The notes: generated by a model from the letters alone, not told the origin. 64,000 nt of DNA from G965197555 sp965197555 (GCA_965197555.1 OZ240213.1:3038001-3102000); one strand, 5' to 3'; counted from the first letter of the stretch, positions 42,635-51,966 are shown. Numbers and translations are program-made.

Positions 42635-44869
42635 TTGTCCCAGCAGACAACCGAGGTGAAGAGGAAATTGGACTGGAAACGTTTCTTGGTATCAGTCTCC
42701 CTGGTGGGTTTGATGATCATACTGCTTGCCGCTTGTGGAGGTCCTCCCACCCAATCCATGGCGGGGTCATTCGATTCCTCACGAACTGTAACAGTCCGGG
42801 TGGCTCCCGCTACCACCGGTGACATCGTGTTGATTACACCCTATGCGGCGATAGTGGGACCCGTCGACCAGATTGACCTCGCCCCGTTGGAAAGAGGGCG
42901 CCTAGACAGTTTGACCGTGGGGGTAGGCTCAGAGGTTAAAAAGGGGCAGCTTTTAGGTGAGTTGAGCCATGGCACCTTGGACGCCGAGTTGGCGGAGGCT
43001 GAGGCGGCCCTAAGAATTTCCCAGGCCAAACTCGCCAAGATCAAGGCTGCAGCCCGCCCCGCTGAGCTCAAGGGGCAGGCCAAGCTAGACGAGGCCCGTG
43101 CCAAACTAGACGAACTAGTAAACCCATTGGAGTCCGACCTTCGCGTCGCCGAAAGCGCAGTCAATGCCGCCGAGAGCAAACTAGACAGCGCCAGAACAAA
43201 ATTGGACCAGCTAATCGATCCCTCGGGCTCCGATGTCCAGAAAGCGGAGAGCGGCGTCGTCGCGCAACAGAGCAAATTGGACACCGCCAACACTAACCTC
43301 GCCGAGCTATTAGACCCGTCGGACAAAGACCTTCAGATAGCACAAAGCGAGGTGGCCGCAGCGCAAAGCGCGCTAGACAGCGCGAAAACGAAACTCGACG
43401 ATGTTCTCAACCCATCGGCAGCCGTGGTGGCCGCCGCCCAAGAGGCAGTGGCCAAGGCCCACAGCGAGTTGAGCACCGCCCAAACAAGGGTCAACCGGAC
43501 TATAGATACCGAGTTACAGAGCGCGACAATTGGCCCACCGTGGCCTACCTTGCGAGAGGCTCGAATTGCGCAACAGGGGAATATGGCTGCCATCTTGAAC
43601 CCGGTACTCAGCGCAGCATTGACGCCTACCCAGATCACCAACGCTCGGGAGATAGCGGACACTACTCAAGTGGCTGCCGCCTCGTTGTTGGCTCAAGCAA
43701 CATCCGACGGCGCGATACCCGAGGACCTAAGAACAGCGCTCTGGGAAGAGCAAAAGGCCCAGTCGACATTGGACACAGCTTTAGAAAAGCTTCAGGAACT
43801 CCTGGTGCCCCTGGATAACAATATCGCACTGGCTGAAGATGAAGTGGCCAAGGCCCAAGCGTCCCTGGACTCCGCGGTGGCCAAACTCAAAGAGCTTCAG
43901 GACCCCACCGCCAACACCATCGCGTTAAGGCAGAATCAGGTGGCGGTTGCCCAGGCTGCCCTGGACTCGGCCATGGCCGATCTTGCGGAGCTCAAAGCCC
44001 CCGAGGAAAAAAACATCGCTCAAGCCCAATACGATGTTGACGCAGCCCAGGCTCAACTGGATGTAGCCGCCGCCAAACTGGCACATTTGCAAAATCCCAC
44101 GCCCGCCGACCTAGCAGCCGCTACATCAGCAGTAGTGGAGGCAGAACAAAACCTGGCATTAAACATAGTGTTAGGCGTCGGGTTCCTGGACCCGGTAGCC
44201 GCCCAAGCTCAGGTCGACGAGGACCAAGCCAAAGTAGAATTCGTGAAACAACAACTGGCTGAGTTGCAGGTCATTGCTCCCTTTGACGCTTATGTGACCC
44301 GGAGTTGGCTCTCTCTCGGGGCGATGGCCTCTAGCCAGACGCCCATAGTTACCTTGGAGAGCAAGGAAGTGGTTATCTCCTTGAGAATTGAGGAGACCGG
44401 TATTGGTTCCTTGCACCAAGGCCAAGAGGTCGCCTTCACCACGCCCGCAGTTCCAGGGCGGGTATTTCCAGTACTGGTTGATTGGATTGCGCCCAGCGCT
44501 GACGGAAAGGCCCATACTTTCTCGGCGCAACTACGGCCGATGGCCCAGAGCGGCGTATTGAAACCCGGCATGTCGGGAAAAGTATCGATTTCCAACAGAC
44601 ATGACAACGTGACCCTGGTACCCAAAGAGGCGGTCATTCATCAGGGCATTCAAGCCGCCCTTTTTGTGGTGGAAGATGGCAACGCCTATATGCGGCAGGT
44701 GGCTGAAGACCTGATCGACGATAACAATGTGGAGATCTCAAACGGAGTACAGCCTGGTGACTTGGTGGTAATCGCCGGCCAAAACCTGCTAAATGACGGC
44801 GATCCTGTCATCATAGATGACGGTACCGAAACAGCTTTGGGCGACCCGGACCTCCCCACCGGAAACTGA
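42635..44869 (+). CDS. HlyD/RND-type efflux adaptor lipoprotein with long coiled-coil repeats
   Basis: A 744-residue lipoprotein (lipobox LLAAC, Cys34; start TTG 42635 or GTG 42656 uncertain). A barrel-sandwich/lipoyl half (DRRGRLDSLTVGVGSEVKKG-like segment, about 80-105) is followed by at least seven 32-residue helical repeats of the pattern LxxPxxxDLxxAxxxVxxAxxxLDxAxxKL (about 145-290 and 375-510), then the second lipoyl half and a beta-barrel domain (about 520-744; VIAPFDAYVTRSW, QEVAFTTPAVPG). Family adaptors are usually 350-450 residues; the extra length is almost all coiled coil. No pump gene follows in the window. Confidence 0.85.
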   Translation: MSQQTTEVKRKLDWKRFLVSVSLVGLMIILLAACGGPPTQSMAGSFDSSRTVTVRVAPATTGDIVLITPYAAIVGPVDQIDLAPLERGRLDSLTVGVGSEVKKGQLLGELSHGTLDAELAEAEAALRISQAKLAKIKAAARPAELKGQAKLDEARAKLDELVNPLESDLRVAESAVNAAESKLDSARTKLDQLIDPSGSDVQKAESGVVAQQSKLDTANTNLAELLDPSDKDLQIAQSEVAAAQSALDSAKTKLDDVLNPSAAVVAAAQEAVAKAHSELSTAQTRVNRTIDTELQSATIGPPWPTLREARIAQQGNMAAILNPVLSAALTPTQITNAREIADTTQVAAASLLAQATSDGAIPEDLRTALWEEQKAQSTLDTALEKLQELLVPLDNNIALAEDEVAKAQASLDSAVAKLKELQDPTANTIALRQNQVAVAQAALDSAMADLAELKAPEEKNIAQAQYDVDAAQAQLDVAAAKLAHLQNPTPADLAAATSAVVEAEQNLALNIVLGVGFLDPVAAQAQVDEDQAKVEFVKQQLAELQVIAPFDAYVTRSWLSLGAMASSQTPIVTLESKEVVISLRIEETGIGSLHQGQEVAFTTPAVPGRVFPVLVDWIAPSADGKAHTFSAQLRPMAQSGVLKPGMSGKVSISNRHDNVTLVPKEAVIHQGIQAALFVVEDGNAYMRQVAEDLIDDNNVEISNGVQPGDLVVIAGQNLLNDGDPVIIDDGTETALGDPDLPTGN

Positions 44870-44941
44870 TATATTGGTTGTGGATGCGGAAGACCGAACA
44901 AGGAGAATCCGTTCACTTAATCCTGGCATAAGGGTGTGTTT

Positions 44942-45781
44942 ATGGCAACGAGGCAGATGACCGAGCGTATACAACTAGTAAGCTCCGAAGCTTCACGATT
45001 GAGCGGTTTTCTGTCCGGGCTGACCGAAGAAGCTTGGGCCAGCAACAGTGCCTGTGGCGATTGGACGGTCGCCGACGTGGTGGCGCACCTGGCAATGGGC
45101 GCCGGGACTTGGGCCGACTCCATCACCAGAGCCGTCGGCGGAGATGCCCAGCCACCACCCGGTCAGGCTTTTTTGGCCGCTGGGGACCGTGGCTCCGGGA
45201 TTATCTCCGGAAGTGCGGTTTCCTACCGCCAGAGCCAGGGCCTGCAGCTCTTGGAGAATTTTAAGAGTGGTTACGCCCAGTTGGCTGGCGTGCTGTCCCA
45301 ACTGCGCGCCGAGGACTGGGACAAACCTTGCTTCCATCGCCGGGGTCCAATGCCCATACAGGACTATGTAGGCGTTCGAATTCAAGAGCTGGCGGTCCAT
45401 GGTTGGGACATTAGATCGGGTCTAAACGAATCCGCTGACATCGGGGACGAACCCTTGTCGGCGCTGGTGGATATGGTGCCTAGGTGGCTGAGGAATACCT
45501 TTCGTCCAAGTTTGGGGCTACCCATTCCGACCCGCTACCGCTTCGAGGTTTCCGGTCTTGTGCCGGTGCGTCAGGACATTGTGGTAGATGACGATGGTTT
45601 CCGCACCGAGTTCCCCACCGTAGACAGTGCAGATGTGACCTTCCGTTGTACCGCCGGCAACTACATTCTTCTGATTTACGGAAGGCTGGACCCGGTAGGG
45701 CCCACTGTGTCACGTAGATTGAGCGTTGAGGGGTCGCAGGAACGAGCCGCCGACTTTGCCCAGTGGTTTCAAGGACTGTAG
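44942..45781 (+). CDS. DinB-superfamily protein, maleylpyruvate isomerase-like
   Basis: About 279 residues from ATG 44942 (a GTG 6 bases upstream is possible). The N-terminal four-helix MDMPI domain shows CGDWTVADVVAHLAMG (about 36-51, metal-binding His) and LRAEDWDKPC. The later motif VRIQELAVHGWDIR (about 140-153) is the metal-binding block of the mycothiol-dependent maleylpyruvate isomerase-like family. A C-terminal beta domain follows (about 180-280). Members bind a thiol cofactor and transfer or isomerise acyl compounds. No certain substrate. Confidence 0.78.
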   Translation: MATRQMTERIQLVSSEASRLSGFLSGLTEEAWASNSACGDWTVADVVAHLAMGAGTWADSITRAVGGDAQPPPGQAFLAAGDRGSGIISGSAVSYRQSQGLQLLENFKSGYAQLAGVLSQLRAEDWDKPCFHRRGPMPIQDYVGVRIQELAVHGWDIRSGLNESADIGDEPLSALVDMVPRWLRNTFRPSLGLPIPTRYRFEVSGLVPVRQDIVVDDDGFRTEFPTVDSADVTFRCTAGNYILLIYGRLDPVGPTVSRRLSVEGSQERAADFAQWFQGL

Positions 45782-45825
45782 CTCAACTTTGTAATTAAAT
45801 TTCCCATCAAATCGACCAGATTGAC

Positions 45826-46134
45826 TCAGACGATAGCGTCCCCTCCCTGGGACTCATCGACCAATCGCTTCAGTAGGTCCCTCAGTTCCGGGGCATCAGC
45901 CAAGGACTTTCGCATCTGACCGATCTCTTCTGGAGACATTAGCAACGGCGATCGCTGGAACCGTCCTTGGTGGCTGTAGTGGCAGAACCGGATGCTGACG
46001 CCGCCCGCAGCCTCTCCTTCGGTGTACTTGAGCAATTGAATAGTGGGCGAGTGGTATTTACCCCTGACTTGGGCTTCCTCAGTCACAAATCCACTGCCCC
46101 AACTGTAGTGAAAACTTCGCTGCGTTTGTTTCAT
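45826..46134 (-). CDS. Small uncharacterised protein
   Basis: A 102-residue protein, MKQTQRSFHYSWGSGFVTEE at the start, with VSIRFCHYSHQGRFQRSPL (about 46-64) and a charged helical end (EIGQMRKSLADAPELRDLL). The ATG is preceded by AGGAGGACAAGG. It has no membrane segment and no family that I recognise; coding character and ribosome site make it likely real. It converges with the gene before it. Confidence 0.6.
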   Translation of the reverse strand: MKQTQRSFHYSWGSGFVTEEAQVRGKYHSPTIQLLKYTEGEAAGGVSIRFCHYSHQGRFQRSPLLMSPEEIGQMRKSLADAPELRDLLKRLVDESQGGDAIV

Positions 46135-46476
46135 ACCTTGTCCTCCTGCAGGCCCGGATCAGAATTAGTCGTTGCAAGCGAGGGTGCCGGCTTGTTTTTT
46201 GCCAATGTATCTTCAGTAGGTATCTTCAGTGTAAGCCGTTGTGGTTTACCAACTATGTCTGGTTCTTAGGCACAGATGGGCCGATGCCTACGCCCAGACA
46301 GCCCCCGGTATCCCTGAAACCGCTGCCTGGGTCCCGAATTGACGCCTGCCACCAGCAGGAGACGACCGGTTGCGCTTCCACCTCCTGTCCCGCTTTCATC
46401 GTTTGTTTGTCTGGAGTAACATGAACTCCGATCAGCTAGTTGTTGACTATTTAAACGCTCCCAGGAGATGGCCGAT
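46135..46476. other. Intergenic region upstream of the alpha-hydroxyacid oxidase
   Basis: About 340 bases without a convincing gene. A direct repeat GTATCTTCAGT occurs twice at about 46205-46230, 15 bases apart, which could be a regulator half-site pair. No clear promoter hexamers beyond that. Confidence 0.45.
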
Positions 46477-47589
46477 ATGACCGCGGGACCTGTGAATATA
46501 TTCGAGTACGAAGACCTGGCCAGGGAACGCCTGGACAAAGGGGACTACGATTTCATCGCCGGAGGCGCCACTGACGAGATAACCTTGCGGCGTACCCGTG
46601 CTGTCTTTGATTCCATCATGATGCGGCCCCGCATGATGGTGGACATCAGCAACAGGGATATGAGCACCACCGTCCTTGGGCATAAGATCAGCTTCCCGGT
46701 TATGCTTGATCCGGCAGGGAATCACGGTGCGGCCCACGCCGATGCCGAGCTGGCCACCGCCAGGGCCGCCGGAGCCGCCGGGACAATCATGGTCCTCAGC
46801 TCCCACTCGGCGCGTACCCTGGAAGAGGTGGCCCAAGTCGCTACTGGTCCTCTATGGTTCCAGCAATATCTCTTCAGGGACCGGGAGTTGACCCTGGATA
46901 TGGCAGCCCGTGCTGAGGAGGCTGGGTACAACGCCCTTTGCCTCACCGTAGATGCCAAGATGAGGCCCAAACGAGAGCGCAATATTCGTAACGATTACGT
47001 GGGCCACGTTTCGCCTAATTACGCCCAAATCGATATAGGCACCCACACTTGGCAGTTTGGAGCGGATGCCCCAGCCGGGCCCAACGACATCCGCGACCCT
47101 GCAGCTACTTGGTCGGATATTGAATGGTTGGCCACCAATGTCCGGCTACCCGTGGTCATCAAGGGCATAATGACCGGGGAGGACGGAAGGCGTTGCGCCG
47201 ATCATGGTGCCCAAGCCGTCATAGTCTCCAACCACGGCGCACGATACCTGGACACCACCTTGGCAACCATCGAAGTGCTACCCGAAGTAGTGGAGGCCGT
47301 CGACGGCCGCATAGAGGTCTACATGGACGGGGGCATCCGCCGAGGCTCAGATGTGTTCAAGGCCCTGGCCCTCGGTGCCCGTGCGTTACTCATCGGTCGG
47401 CCTCTGTTCTGGGGGCTGGCGGTGGATGGCGAAGCCGGTGTTGTTTCGGTGCTGGAGATGCTCCGTGACGAACTGGACGGGACCATGGGTATGTGTGGCC
47501 GCCCCACGATAGATAGCATCGACCGTGACGTTCTGAGCACCGTTTCCCCGTTACTGGCCATGTTTCCTCAGTCACCCCAGTACCGGTAA
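46477..47589 (+). CDS. FMN-dependent alpha-hydroxyacid oxidase/dehydrogenase
   Basis: About 370 residues from ATG 46477, which is 9 bases from AGGAG (46463-46467); the ATG at 46468 abuts it. The family blocks VNIFEYEDLARERLDKGDYD, the FMN-site MLDPAGNHGAAHADAEL, VVIKGIMTGEDGRRCADHGA, the catalytic SNHGARYLDT (normally SNHGGRQLD) and DGGIRRGSDVFKALALGA are all present. Such enzymes oxidise lactate, glycolate or long-chain 2-hydroxyacids. The Gly-Arg to Ala-Arg change in the catalytic motif is unusual but retains His and Arg. Substrate not determinable. Confidence 0.9.
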   Translation: MTAGPVNIFEYEDLARERLDKGDYDFIAGGATDEITLRRTRAVFDSIMMRPRMMVDISNRDMSTTVLGHKISFPVMLDPAGNHGAAHADAELATARAAGAAGTIMVLSSHSARTLEEVAQVATGPLWFQQYLFRDRELTLDMAARAEEAGYNALCLTVDAKMRPKRERNIRNDYVGHVSPNYAQIDIGTHTWQFGADAPAGPNDIRDPAATWSDIEWLATNVRLPVVIKGIMTGEDGRRCADHGAQAVIVSNHGARYLDTTLATIEVLPEVVEAVDGRIEVYMDGGIRRGSDVFKALALGARALLIGRPLFWGLAVDGEAGVVSVLEMLRDELDGTMGMCGRPTIDSIDRDVLSTVSPLLAMFPQSPQYR

Positions 47590-47598
47590 AGCGGTTAC

Positions 47599-48345
47599 TT
47601 AGACATCCACCGCTGCCAGTCCCTCCACCGCCAACCCGTAGCCCAGCATGTCCTGCATCATTCGCTTGAGCTGCAGGGTCAAAGCAACCCGGCTATATCG
47701 GAGAGTCAGGGGTGGGCGCTCGGCCAACTGCTCCGCCAGTTCCCAGGCTCGCGGCAATAAGCGGTCACCGGTTAGTACCTCGCTGACCACTCCCAGATCC
47801 AGGGACTCTTGAGCAGAAAGTCTTTGTCCCGTCAATAGAAAATACCGGCCGCGGTTTTGGCCTAGGATCAGCGGCCAGACTACGTGGACCCCATCCCCGG
47901 GCACCACGCCCCGAGGGAAGTGAGGCGCGTCTTGGAACGCAGCGGTCTCCGCCGCCAGCACAATGTCGCCCAGCACGGCTATCTCAGCATGGATTAATGC
48001 CGGACCATTGACCGCGCTTATTATTGGCACCTCAATGTCCAAGAGGTTGATGAGCAGACGCTTCCCTTCCCAGTACACTTTGTCCCATTCTCGCGGTGTC
48101 CGGCGGGCCGGCCTCGGGCCATCGAAATCAGCACAGAAGTCGTCTCCGGTGCCCGTCAGGATTACCACTTTGTTCTCGGGATCGCTTCCGATATCGGTGA
48201 ATGCGTAACCAAACTCCCGGTGCGGTGCCTCTCCCCACTTGAGACTGTCACCCCGAGTGTGAAATGTTACCTGCAAAATCCCATCCCGCCGTTCCATTCG
48301 AATGGTCTCGTACCTGTCCGCATACTCGTCCAAATTGGCCATCAC
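47599..48345 (-). CDS. Enoyl-CoA hydratase/isomerase family protein
   Basis: A 248-residue crotonase. The substrate-activating strand VVILTGTGDDFCADFDG (about 58-74) replaces the usual AFCAGAD block, VPIISAVNGPALIHAEIAVLGDIVLA (read as two pieces) carries the second oxyanion-hole region, and FPRGVVPGDG is recognisable. It lacks the typical AGAD sequence, so it may act on an unusual acyl-CoA or as an isomerase. Located tail to tail with the alpha-hydroxyacid oxidase (9 bases). Confidence 0.82.
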   Translation of the reverse strand: MMANLDEYADRYETIRMERRDGILQVTFHTRGDSLKWGEAPHREFGYAFTDIGSDPENKVVILTGTGDDFCADFDGPRPARRTPREWDKVYWEGKRLLINLLDIEVPIISAVNGPALIHAEIAVLGDIVLAAETAAFQDAPHFPRGVVPGDGVHVVWPLILGQNRGRYFLLTGQRLSAQESLDLGVVSEVLTGDRLLPRAWELAEQLAERPPLTLRYSRVALTLQLKRMMQDMLGYGLAVEGLAAVDV

Positions 48346-48417
48346 CTGTCCTCCTAAATAAACTCTGAATCCACGATCGCAGTGTCTGGTCCCCTGATGT
48401 TGATGGCTCAGGGAAAG

Positions 48418-49455
48418 CTACACCGTAAGCTCTGTAATCAGCACCCACATCGGTCTTGCGCCAACATGTTGAGTGCGTAGGTGCTCAAGTGCACCACTCT
48501 CGCGGTTGATCCGGTAAGATGCCAGACGGCCTGACTCTAAGCCGGCTACGAAGAGAAACCTTCCGGCTGGGTCTAGGCTAAGGGCTCTGGGTACCGGTTC
48601 CGTAGGGACCTGCCCAACGGAAGTAAGTTGTCCGGTAGCAGAATCGATAGCGAAACAAGCGATGCTGTTGTGGCCCCGGTTGGGAGCGTACAAGAACTCA
48701 CCTGATGGCGTGATCTGAATCTGGGAGCAGGTATTGCGGTTATCGTATCCCTCAGGCAGTGTCGAAATAGTTTGAAAGGGAGTCAATGTTCCATCTGATG
48801 CATCGAGATGGTAGGCCGTGACGCTGCATCCTTGCTCGTTCGAAAAGTAAAGGATGTCCCGGTTGGGGTGGAAGCAGAAATGGCGTGGACCTAATTCCCC
48901 CTCCACGGATACCCTTGGCGGTGAGTTAGGCGCAAGACGCCCGGTGCTTTCATCAAATCGAAATTGAAATATGGCGTTAGGGCCATTACCAGCAATGTGG
49001 GGGACGAAGGCGAACCGGTTGGTTGGGTCGGTCTGAAAACAGTGGGCTCCGCGGGCTGTATCGAGCCACTCGATGGGTGGAGCGCTGGCTGCGCCGTCAT
49101 CGCCGATGGGGTGCACTGCCGCTTTCCCAGCCTCGTAGTAGGCGGATAGAACATACCTGCCCCTTCGGTCGGTGGATATATAGCACGGGTCGGAATTGAG
49201 CAACGCTGTCCCTACAAGGGTGAGCCCGCCACTGCTCCGGTCAATGCGGAAACTAGAGATCTCCCGGTTACCCCGGCGTCCTACATATAGAAAGCGCCGT
49301 TCGGGATCTATCGTTAGGGGCGCCGGGCCCCCGGGAACCCCGACCTCTAGCTGGGGATGAAGTCTGCCGCTATCCGGCTCTACGGTGAAACCCGAAATTT
49401 TGTCTTCGTCTTGCAACGATACATACATGAATATCCGCGGCTGTCCACTACTCAC
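48418..49455 (-). CDS. Lactonase family beta-propeller protein
   Basis: A 345-residue seven-bladed propeller of the 6-phosphogluconolactonase (YbhE)/lactonase family. Repeated blades show GPAPLTIDPERRFLYVGRRG, GAHCFQTDPTNRFAFVP, LGPRHFCFHPNRDILYFSNE and SQIQITPSGEFLYAPNRG. It probably hydrolyses a sugar lactone, or is a muconate-lactone-type enzyme. No signal peptide. The upstream region, 49456-49813, holds no gene. Confidence 0.85.
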   Translation of the reverse strand: MSSGQPRIFMYVSLQDEDKISGFTVEPDSGRLHPQLEVGVPGGPAPLTIDPERRFLYVGRRGNREISSFRIDRSSGGLTLVGTALLNSDPCYISTDRRGRYVLSAYYEAGKAAVHPIGDDGAASAPPIEWLDTARGAHCFQTDPTNRFAFVPHIAGNGPNAIFQFRFDESTGRLAPNSPPRVSVEGELGPRHFCFHPNRDILYFSNEQGCSVTAYHLDASDGTLTPFQTISTLPEGYDNRNTCSQIQITPSGEFLYAPNRGHNSIACFAIDSATGQLTSVGQVPTEPVPRALSLDPAGRFLFVAGLESGRLASYRINRESGALEHLRTQHVGARPMWVLITELTV

Positions 49456-49813
49456 GGCTTAACCCCCGAGTCGTAAGATCTCAGTGCTCGCCAGTCAAGA
49501 GTTAAATGGCTCTTACTGTCACCATAGGAGGCCATTTGGCCTTGAGCTGAGAACGAATGGCCTGAACTGGACGAGCAATTGCTGGCATAAGAGTGCTTTC
49601 TTCGCCCGCAATTGTACCGGAGTGAGCCCACAGACGAAATGGCCGATTGGGGTTCAGTCTCGCTTAGCACCCCATTGGGGCTTCAGGGATCAAGGGTATG
49701 GAGATTGCGCAAACGGTACTAGCAGATGATACGGCGTCCGACAATGGTCGTTGGAAAAGCGCTAAGAAGTGAGTAGGGAGACCCCTGGGTTCCCATCAGG
49801 CCAAACAGCCGGC
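49456..49813. other. Intergenic region, no gene seen
   Basis: About 358 bases between the lactonase start and the YihY stop. Only short, unsupported reading frames occur and no clear terminator or promoter was found. Confidence 0.5.
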
Positions 49814-50824
49814 TTATTCAGGGTCATTATTCCTGTGTATGAGCGCCCCCCGCTCAACCCCCCGCTTGAACCGACCGTACTCGGATGCAAATTCCGCGCC
49901 TAAGATTAATATGAGAGCGCAGAAGTAAGTCCATACCATCAAAACAATGACAGAGGCCAGATTGCCATACACTTGGTCGAAGCTAGCGAGATTCTCCAGG
50001 TACCAGAGAAACAGGCTCTTCCCAATTTCAAATAGCACCGCGGCCAGAGCGGCTCCCGGCCAAACATAACTCCAATAAGTGCGAGTGTTGGGCAGGTATT
50101 TGTAGATCGTTAGGAAGATGGAGAAGCTGACGGCTAGGGCCGGTAAACGAAGTAGAATTGCGAACACCTTGCCGCCTAGCAGGTCAACCGCTGTGCGGTC
50201 TCCAATTTCCACAGTGGTAGCCCACTGTAGAAAACTGGTCAATCCTAAGGACACCAAAAATAGAGCCCCTACCCCCAAAGCCATGGCCAATTGCCTTGGT
50301 TTGTTCTTGTAGAAAGGTGGGTTTTCCCGCACGTCCCACGCTCGGTTGACGACCCGGGTGATGGACCCGAATACCGCACTGGCAGACCATATCAGACCGA
50401 AGAGAGCAATCACACCCAGAGTTTCACGGAGCCTTTGTATCCCTTGTACGTTTTCTCGCACAAATTGTTCTGATCCTGGAAGATACTCCACTACGAAAAT
50501 TACCAGCTCCTCTTGTCTAGCTGGAGACTCGACCATCCATCCAACAATCGCGGTGAGAGCCAGAATCAGCGGGAAAAGGGAAAGGACGGCATAATAACTG
50601 ACACTGGCGGCCATATGAGTGGCATCATCTGCGGCCATCTCCTGGATTACCCGGGCGAACAAGCGGATCGGGGCGCTTTGGCCCAATCGTGTTACTGCCA
50701 GCGCCGATTGGAGCCTTCGGCCACCCTCCCCGAAAATGGCGGGAGCATGACCCAACCGGGAAACTATCCTTGACCCAGCCTTCAAGCTAACCCGAAACTG
50801 GTTTCTAATGTTATGACTCGTCAC
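49814..50824 (-). CDS. YihY/BrkB-family inner membrane protein
   Basis: A 336-residue membrane protein with about six helices and the family signature DDATHMAASVSYYAVLSLFPLILALTAIVG (cited in two parts, about 66-95), FGLIWSASAVFGSITRVVNRAWDV and YWSYVWPGAALAAVLFEIGKSLF. Often labelled ribonuclease BN by historical error; the true function in the envelope is unknown. The C-terminus is a short charged tail. A strong hairpin separates it from the next gene. Confidence 0.92.
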   Translation of the reverse strand: MTSHNIRNQFRVSLKAGSRIVSRLGHAPAIFGEGGRRLQSALAVTRLGQSAPIRLFARVIQEMAADDATHMAASVSYYAVLSLFPLILALTAIVGWMVESPARQEELVIFVVEYLPGSEQFVRENVQGIQRLRETLGVIALFGLIWSASAVFGSITRVVNRAWDVRENPPFYKNKPRQLAMALGVGALFLVSLGLTSFLQWATTVEIGDRTAVDLLGGKVFAILLRLPALAVSFSIFLTIYKYLPNTRTYWSYVWPGAALAAVLFEIGKSLFLWYLENLASFDQVYGNLASVIVLMVWTYFCALILILGAEFASEYGRFKRGVERGALIHRNNDPE

Positions 50825-50894
50825 TCTAGACTGGCTAACCGCCGTGTCCCGGTCAAGACCTACGGGAAATGGATAGATAACGATAAGAAACCGC

Positions 50895-50926
50895 GAGGCG
50901 GCGAAGTGTCAGCACTTTGCCGCCTC
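50895..50926. terminator. Strong stem-loop after the 22-residue-repeat gene
   Basis: GAGGCGGC and AAGTG pair with CACTT and GCCGCCTC (13 bp with one internal G-T mismatch), loop TCAG. It lies just downstream of the minus-strand gene ending at 50958 and probably terminates it, though the following bases (GCGGTTTCTT on the minus strand) are only partly T-rich. Confidence 0.6.
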
Positions 50927-50957
50927 TTGGTACTAAGCAAAACGATGGTAGCCTTTG

Positions 50958-51794
50958 TCAGGACTTTTTTTCCTCATCTCTGAAAGGGGCTTGGACCACA
51001 ACGCGGACCCCGGAAATCACCCCGGTGACAGCGTTCCTTGCCGAAGTACCCGCTGCCTCGCTGATCTCGGTAGCCGCGTTCACCGCGCCAGTGGCGGCTG
51101 CCGATGCTGCCTCCTCTGCGGATACGCCAATGTCTCTGGCTCCCTCTATGGCGCCCTCCACCGCATTGCGGGTGACAGTCGCGACATCTCCTCCTACCCC
51201 TGCGGCGCCCTTGATTAGCTCCCCCGCGCTGCTGCGGATGGCGCCCAGCGTGTCCTCTCCAATCTCCTGGGTGCCTTGAATGGTTCCCCGCACCACCGCT
51301 TTAGCCGTGGTGGCCAGGTCTCCTCCGACTTCACTGGCGGCTTCGATGGCTCCCCTGGCCACGCTAGACACCGAGTCTTCAAGGGTCAGACCCACGCTTT
51401 TGCTCGTCACCAACGCTCCCTCTACTGCTCCTCTTCCAGCATCGGCCATGTCTCCGCCGACCTCTTGTGTCCCCTTGATAGCCGCGCGGACTGTGTCGCT
51501 AAGTGTGCCGACCGTTACCGTGGTCACCTCGCCGATCCCTTCGATGACTCCGATGACAGCTCCTTTTGCTGCGGAGCCCACACTAGAGCCAACTTCGCTG
51601 GCCGCTTGTACTGCGCCGGTAACTCCGTCCACAGCGAGACTGGAAGCTTCTCTTCCCACGTCTCTAACTCCTTCCAGCGCTTTCACTGTGTTCTCCCGAG
51701 TGGCATCCAGGGTAGTGCCCACCACGTCTCCCGCACCTCTGATAGTACCAACCAAGGCATCTCTGATTCCTCTGCCAAAGGTTCCTAGCGGCAT
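50958..51794 (-). CDS. Protein of 22-residue amphipathic repeats
   Basis: A 278-residue protein from MPLGTFGRGIRDALVGTI, made almost entirely of a 22-residue unit such as VGGDLATTAKAVVRGTIQG plus TQE. At least seven consecutive units between about residues 115 and 270 keep exact length: starts VGGDM, VGLTL, VGGDL, IGEDT, VGGDV, IGVSA, ISEAA. Rich in Ala, Gly, Val, Thr and Glu, with no signal peptide. An exact 22-residue (2 x 11) period is typical of amphipathic helices that lie on lipid surfaces (apolipoprotein, LEA or phasin-like proteins). No enzymatic motif. Function inferred only from repeat geometry: membrane- or granule-surface coat or stress protein. Confidence 0.75.
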   Translation of the reverse strand: MPLGTFGRGIRDALVGTIRGAGDVVGTTLDATRENTVKALEGVRDVGREASSLAVDGVTGAVQAASEVGSSVGSAAKGAVIGVIEGIGEVTTVTVGTLSDTVRAAIKGTQEVGGDMADAGRGAVEGALVTSKSVGLTLEDSVSSVARGAIEAASEVGGDLATTAKAVVRGTIQGTQEIGEDTLGAIRSSAGELIKGAAGVGGDVATVTRNAVEGAIEGARDIGVSAEEAASAAATGAVNAATEISEAAGTSARNAVTGVISGVRVVVQAPFRDEEKKS

Positions 51795-51966
51795 TAGGTC
51801 CTCCTCACTATGGTAGCTCTATATGAATTATACTCCGGCGGATAGAAAACCATAATCGGTTTCCACGTCTTCAATCGGCTCGTTTGAATCACCGCGGTAA
51901 TTACGTCATCTCGGCCGGGGAAGACAAGGACAAGGCGCCCGCAGTCTTGCCCTAGGGCAGTATCCG

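Noticed and set aside
51276..51816. Long plus-strand frames (170-178 codons) opposite the 22-residue-repeat gene
   Set aside because: Repetitive, Ala/Gly-rich minus-strand codons keep the opposite strand open. The minus strand has the regular amphipathic period and a plausible start.
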